In this document: positions 60,959 through 64,000 of the stretch, piece by piece
Numbering within the stretch: the stretch's first letter is position 1
Layout: the number at the start of each line of letters is the position of its first letter
Assembly (NCBI RefSeq): GCF_051020955.1
Contig: NC_135027.1
Span: forward strand, 2,480,001-2,544,000
Length of the DNA stretch: 64,000 bases
Direction of reading: 5' to 3'
Origin: Megalopta genalis
Lineage: Eukaryota > Arthropoda > Insecta > Hymenoptera > Halictidae
Position numbers and translations under genes: made by a program
The notes under the pieces: generated by a model
The model's database searches: none
What the model was told of the DNA's origin: nothing
Seen by the model: the letters and a program-made list of their open reading frames with translations, nothing else

Positions 60959-63900
60959 TTACAGTGGCAAGTCCTGGTAAGGATACTGGTCCGGGTTGAT
61001 TTCCGGCGCCCATCCTCTGTAGGGCTGGTTCACCTCTTCCTGCGACCTGTGCCAGTGTTCATGGTGCACTTCCGGCTTCACGATGCCATAGGTGACCCTG
61101 GCAGGATACGCCGGCGGCGGTGTGAGCAGGGCTTTCAAGGCCACAGCGCCGGACAGGAGCAAGGACATCAGTCCGGCGCCGAGTCCTTTCAGCCCGATGA
61201 GTCCTATGGCGGCGATCACGATGGGCAGGACAATGATTGCCTTGAGCTTCAGGAGCAGCAACAGCGGCAGGACGATCCTCTTCAGCTTGGTGCGGGCTGG
61301 AACGAAAGAGAAACTTGTTGGATTATAAAATATCTGGGAAACATTGGTAATTGGTGGAGCTTTAATTGAGAGGATCATTTGTCAGGGATTTTTGGGACGT
61401 TTCGGGGTAAAATCGATGAGACGACGATGTCCTCGTTCAGTCGTCGAGTGTAAAATGTTGATGAAAATTGTAATAGAGTTTAGGTGGCATTGCAAAGGTT
61501 TTTTGTTTGGTGGATTTTTAAGCTTCGAACGAGGACGTTGGTAACAGAGACCGTTAAATCGCGGAGCATCTGCCTTCGAGATACGGACATATTCTACAAC
61601 AAGGAATATTTTATTTGTGAGATACGAATAATTACAATGGCATACGCGCGATTTGTCACGTATACATATAGCCAGGGGTGTAGGACAGCGCGATCGCGTA
61701 CGACGGTCGACCAGCGTATTCAATGGATTAAGTGAAATTCGTCACGGCGATTGGTTTCAGCGGCTGGAAGGAGTTTCTAGGAGCCTCTAATGGCCACTTG
61801 TCGGCGAGTCTACTTTCTTCGACATGTGGCACTCTCGTTCAAGGTCCTTGTTCGGCGTGTTCTCTCGCCGACCGTCCCAGAAACCCGGAATCCCGCCGGC
61901 GGCCCACTTTATCCCGATCCCTCTCTCTCTCTCTCTCTCTCTTCCTCAGACCCCTACTTCGAAGACCGCCACGGCGTTTTCGCGGATGCAGAGGAAGTGG
62001 GACGCGTCTTCGCGGCTTTCTTCTGCCGGCCCTTCGTCCTCCTCCTCCTCCTCCTCCCCCGCAACGAGCGCCGATAATCCGCGGCGCGGGGGGAAGCACG
62101 CGGGGAAAAAATATCCGGAGGTAATCTAGACGCGCGAAAAGAGGCCGGAGAAAGAGGAACGGGAGACGATGCCAGTTGGCCGGCGAAGCCAATCGGAAGA
62201 CGTCGCGCCGGAAGTGCCACTTTTCGGCCAATCGGGACACCGGCTCGTGGCTCACTTCCAGCGGATTGGAGAGACGATAGAAAGGCGAGGTACTATAAGA
62301 TCGAGATCCAGACGCGATCCACGGACAGACCCGAAGTCGGCGAGGGCAGCCGGAGACGCCTAGAGGATTCCGGGGAATCATCGGGCGAGACTATGCCGGG
62401 GATCATGAGCATTCTTTTCAGATTTCAGTGGTCCTCGAGTAAGGAAGATTAGCGAGTTAAGATTAACCGAGTTAGTTTTATTTCTTTCGAAAGGGAATTT
62501 GTTTAACGATGTTTTTACCGTAATTCTACGCTCGTCTTTTCGAAGTTTGAGTAGATTGTAGGTGATCCGAATAGGGGTTGGAAGTATGCAATGTAATTGT
62601 TAGACTGTAATTAGTAGATTGCTGATCTTTATGCGAAATAAAAATGATTCAACGAGCTTGTGAGAAATACAAATTGAATAGAAATAAATTGTTTCTCTTA
62701 ATAATTTTGATAAGTTGAAAACGTTGTAACACACAAATGCTACTAAATTTTTCATATGCCTTCACAATTTCATATTTCAACTGTACATCTTTGCCATAAA
62801 CGCATCAAATTCGCAATCTATCTAGTAATTTGAGTCGAGAGAATTGGAAAATTTTAGTGCATCAACTGCTTAGTTAGGAACTTTGCTCCTTTCCTTCGGG
62901 CTTCCTGTTTCAATTCTTAGGAATTTCTGTCGCATGATGTTAGCAATTTGTTTGGGGAAATGTGGAGAATTCATTCGTCATGCTGAGAATTTATTTTGAC
63001 GCGTAAGAAGACTTGTCGATAGCACTAAATTAGACCATTATGACGTTGTCACGTAAAGGATTAACTTGACAATAAATGGTACTGCGCGTACTAATTTTTC
63101 AATTGCACTTTGAAGAGCATGAAGTATCTTCGATTATCCAGGAATCGTTGTTCGTTCAAGAAATGTGTCCGTTTACAGTGGCGTCCCCTAGTTCGAAGGT
63201 GTACCGAGTTTTCAAGCTAGTTCTTCGAATGAAAGAGACTGTGTCTCAGAAGTCAGTTAATTTTGCAAATATTTTTCGATCGGTGTATCCTCTTTTGAAA
63301 GTTTCTTTTAAAATTCTAACTTGGTAATAAGCTAACTGCATCTTACAGAATGAGATTCTACATACACAATTAACGAATTAATAGGGTATTGTCTTTAGTC
63401 TGGAGTTTTGACTTAGGCCTCTACGGAAATGATTCGTCCTGCTAAAGATACGATTGTTAATATTAAGTAAAACCGATAATACCGTCTTATTGAACGATAA
63501 TACTTCCAAAATGCAACTGTGATTGACGATCTTATGTTATATATTTGTCCTACTAAAGATACGATTGTTAATATTAAGTAAATCCGATAATACCGTCTTA
63601 TTGAACGATAATACTTCCAAAATGCAACTGTGATTGACGATCTTATGTTATATATTCGTCCTACTAAAGATACGATTGTTAATATTAAGTAAAACCGATA
63701 ATACCGTCTTATTGAACGATAATACTTCCAAGATGCAACTGTGATTGACGATCTTATGCAACGATGATTGAGCTATTACGTCCACTAACTCACTTTACAT
63801 GATGTCGCCTAACTCTCTCCTCGATGGTCTAAGCCTTCAACGTGTGACTTTAATGCATACATCGATCTAGACTCGACTAAAGTCCACCTCAATTTCAATT

Positions 63901-64000
63901 CGCCATCAGGGTAATCGACCTCACCTTCGGAAGCTCCAGTCGTGAGTCCTTTAAGCTCCATCCCGACCTCTTTCTGTCCCAAAGCTCTGCCGAACATGTC
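60959..64000 (-). CDS. Osi6: Osiris family protein (DUF1676), Osi6-like, 5' end outside window
   Basis: Two exons are visible: a partial one from 63925 to the window edge and the last at 60959-61296. The 2,628-bp intron has donor GTGAGG, an acceptor ending TTCCAG, and phase 1 rebuilding Ala in GASEARTKLKR. The visible product is 137 aa. Seen: FGRALGQKEVGMELKG before the junction, then basic RTKLKR, a hydrophobic Leu/Lys block (LPLLLLLKLKAIIVLPIVI) with GLGAGLMSLLLSG, a Pro patch (TPPPAYPA), YGIVKPEVHHEHWH, and a tail ending QYPYQDLPL. The signal peptide and Cys pair must lie to the right of the window. The Osi6 label is from remembered similarity and from its place before the Osi7-like gene. 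Confidence 0.85.
62615..62822. mobile_element. Member of the ~205-bp TA-flanked family
   Basis: Left end TAGATTGCTGATCTTTATGC, right end GCATCAAATTCGCAATCTA. Diverged. It lies in the large intron of the Osi6-like gene. Confidence 0.55.
63432..63758. repeat. 111-bp tandem repeat, 3 copies
   Basis: Copies begin ATTCGTCCTRCTAAAGATAC at 63432, 63543 and 63654, nearly identical. It is in the Osi6-like intron, about 170 bases from the splice donor at 63924. Confidence 0.95.

Noticed and set aside
61732..62381. Several frames of 90-180 codons on both strands
   Set aside because: CpG-rich and CT/CCT-repeat DNA within the intron of the Osi6-like gene; low complexity and mutually overlapping.
1..64000. 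CRISPR arrays, operons, phage or bacterial features
   Set aside because: The sequence is clearly eukaryotic: spliced genes, promoters and repeats. The tandem arrays lack the repeat-spacer pattern.

Overview
This is a stretch of insect nuclear genome. Genes have GT-AG introns, signal-peptide first exons, TATA/initiator promoters and AATAAA signals, and are separated by long non-coding DNA full of microsatellites, minisatellites and short non-autonomous DNA transposons. All seven genes I can support belong to the Osiris family (DUF1676), secreted or membrane-associated insect proteins linked to cuticle and apical extracellular matrix formation. The clustered, collinear arrangement is the conserved insect Osiris cluster. 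High CpG content mixed with AT-rich blocks suggests a hymenopteran such as a bee or ant, but this is inference.

All seven genes lie on the minus strand, so transcription runs from high to low coordinates. From right to left: an Osi6-like gene cut by the right edge (60959-64000), an Osi7-like gene (49900-51079), a glycine-rich five-exon gene (44336-47054), a long four-exon gene with histidine runs and a cysteine-bearing tail (29502-33927), an Osi9-like gene (25666-26998), another two-exon gene (21344-22768) and an Osi14-like gene (15685-17494). I rebuilt the exons by hand. Every join keeps the frame and uses GT-AG borders. The shared plan is a signal peptide, a Cys-x7/8-Cys pair, a helical middle, a long hydrophobic Lys/Leu/Met-rich segment and a variable low-complexity tail.

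Five genes share one core promoter layout: a TATA box and, 28-33 bases downstream, an initiator (TCAGT or close). Five genes also carry a phase-1 intron just before the hydrophobic segment. Together these suggest an old array of tandem duplicates, consistent with the co-expression known for Osiris genes.

The 15 kb on the left and the 9.6 kb between the Osi7-like and Osi6-like genes contain no gene I can support. They and the introns hold a palindromic TA-flanked MITE, a 575-bp foldback, three TTAA-flanked piggyBac-like MITEs, one hAT-like MITE with an exact 8-bp target duplication, a 117-bp TA-flanked MITE, a dispersed ~205-bp TA-flanked family, and tandem arrays with units from 6 to 274 bp. 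The least expected findings are the hidden last exon of the 29.5-33.9 kb gene, which completes a four-cysteine C-terminal domain, and the glycine- and sequon-rich tail of the 44-47 kb gene.
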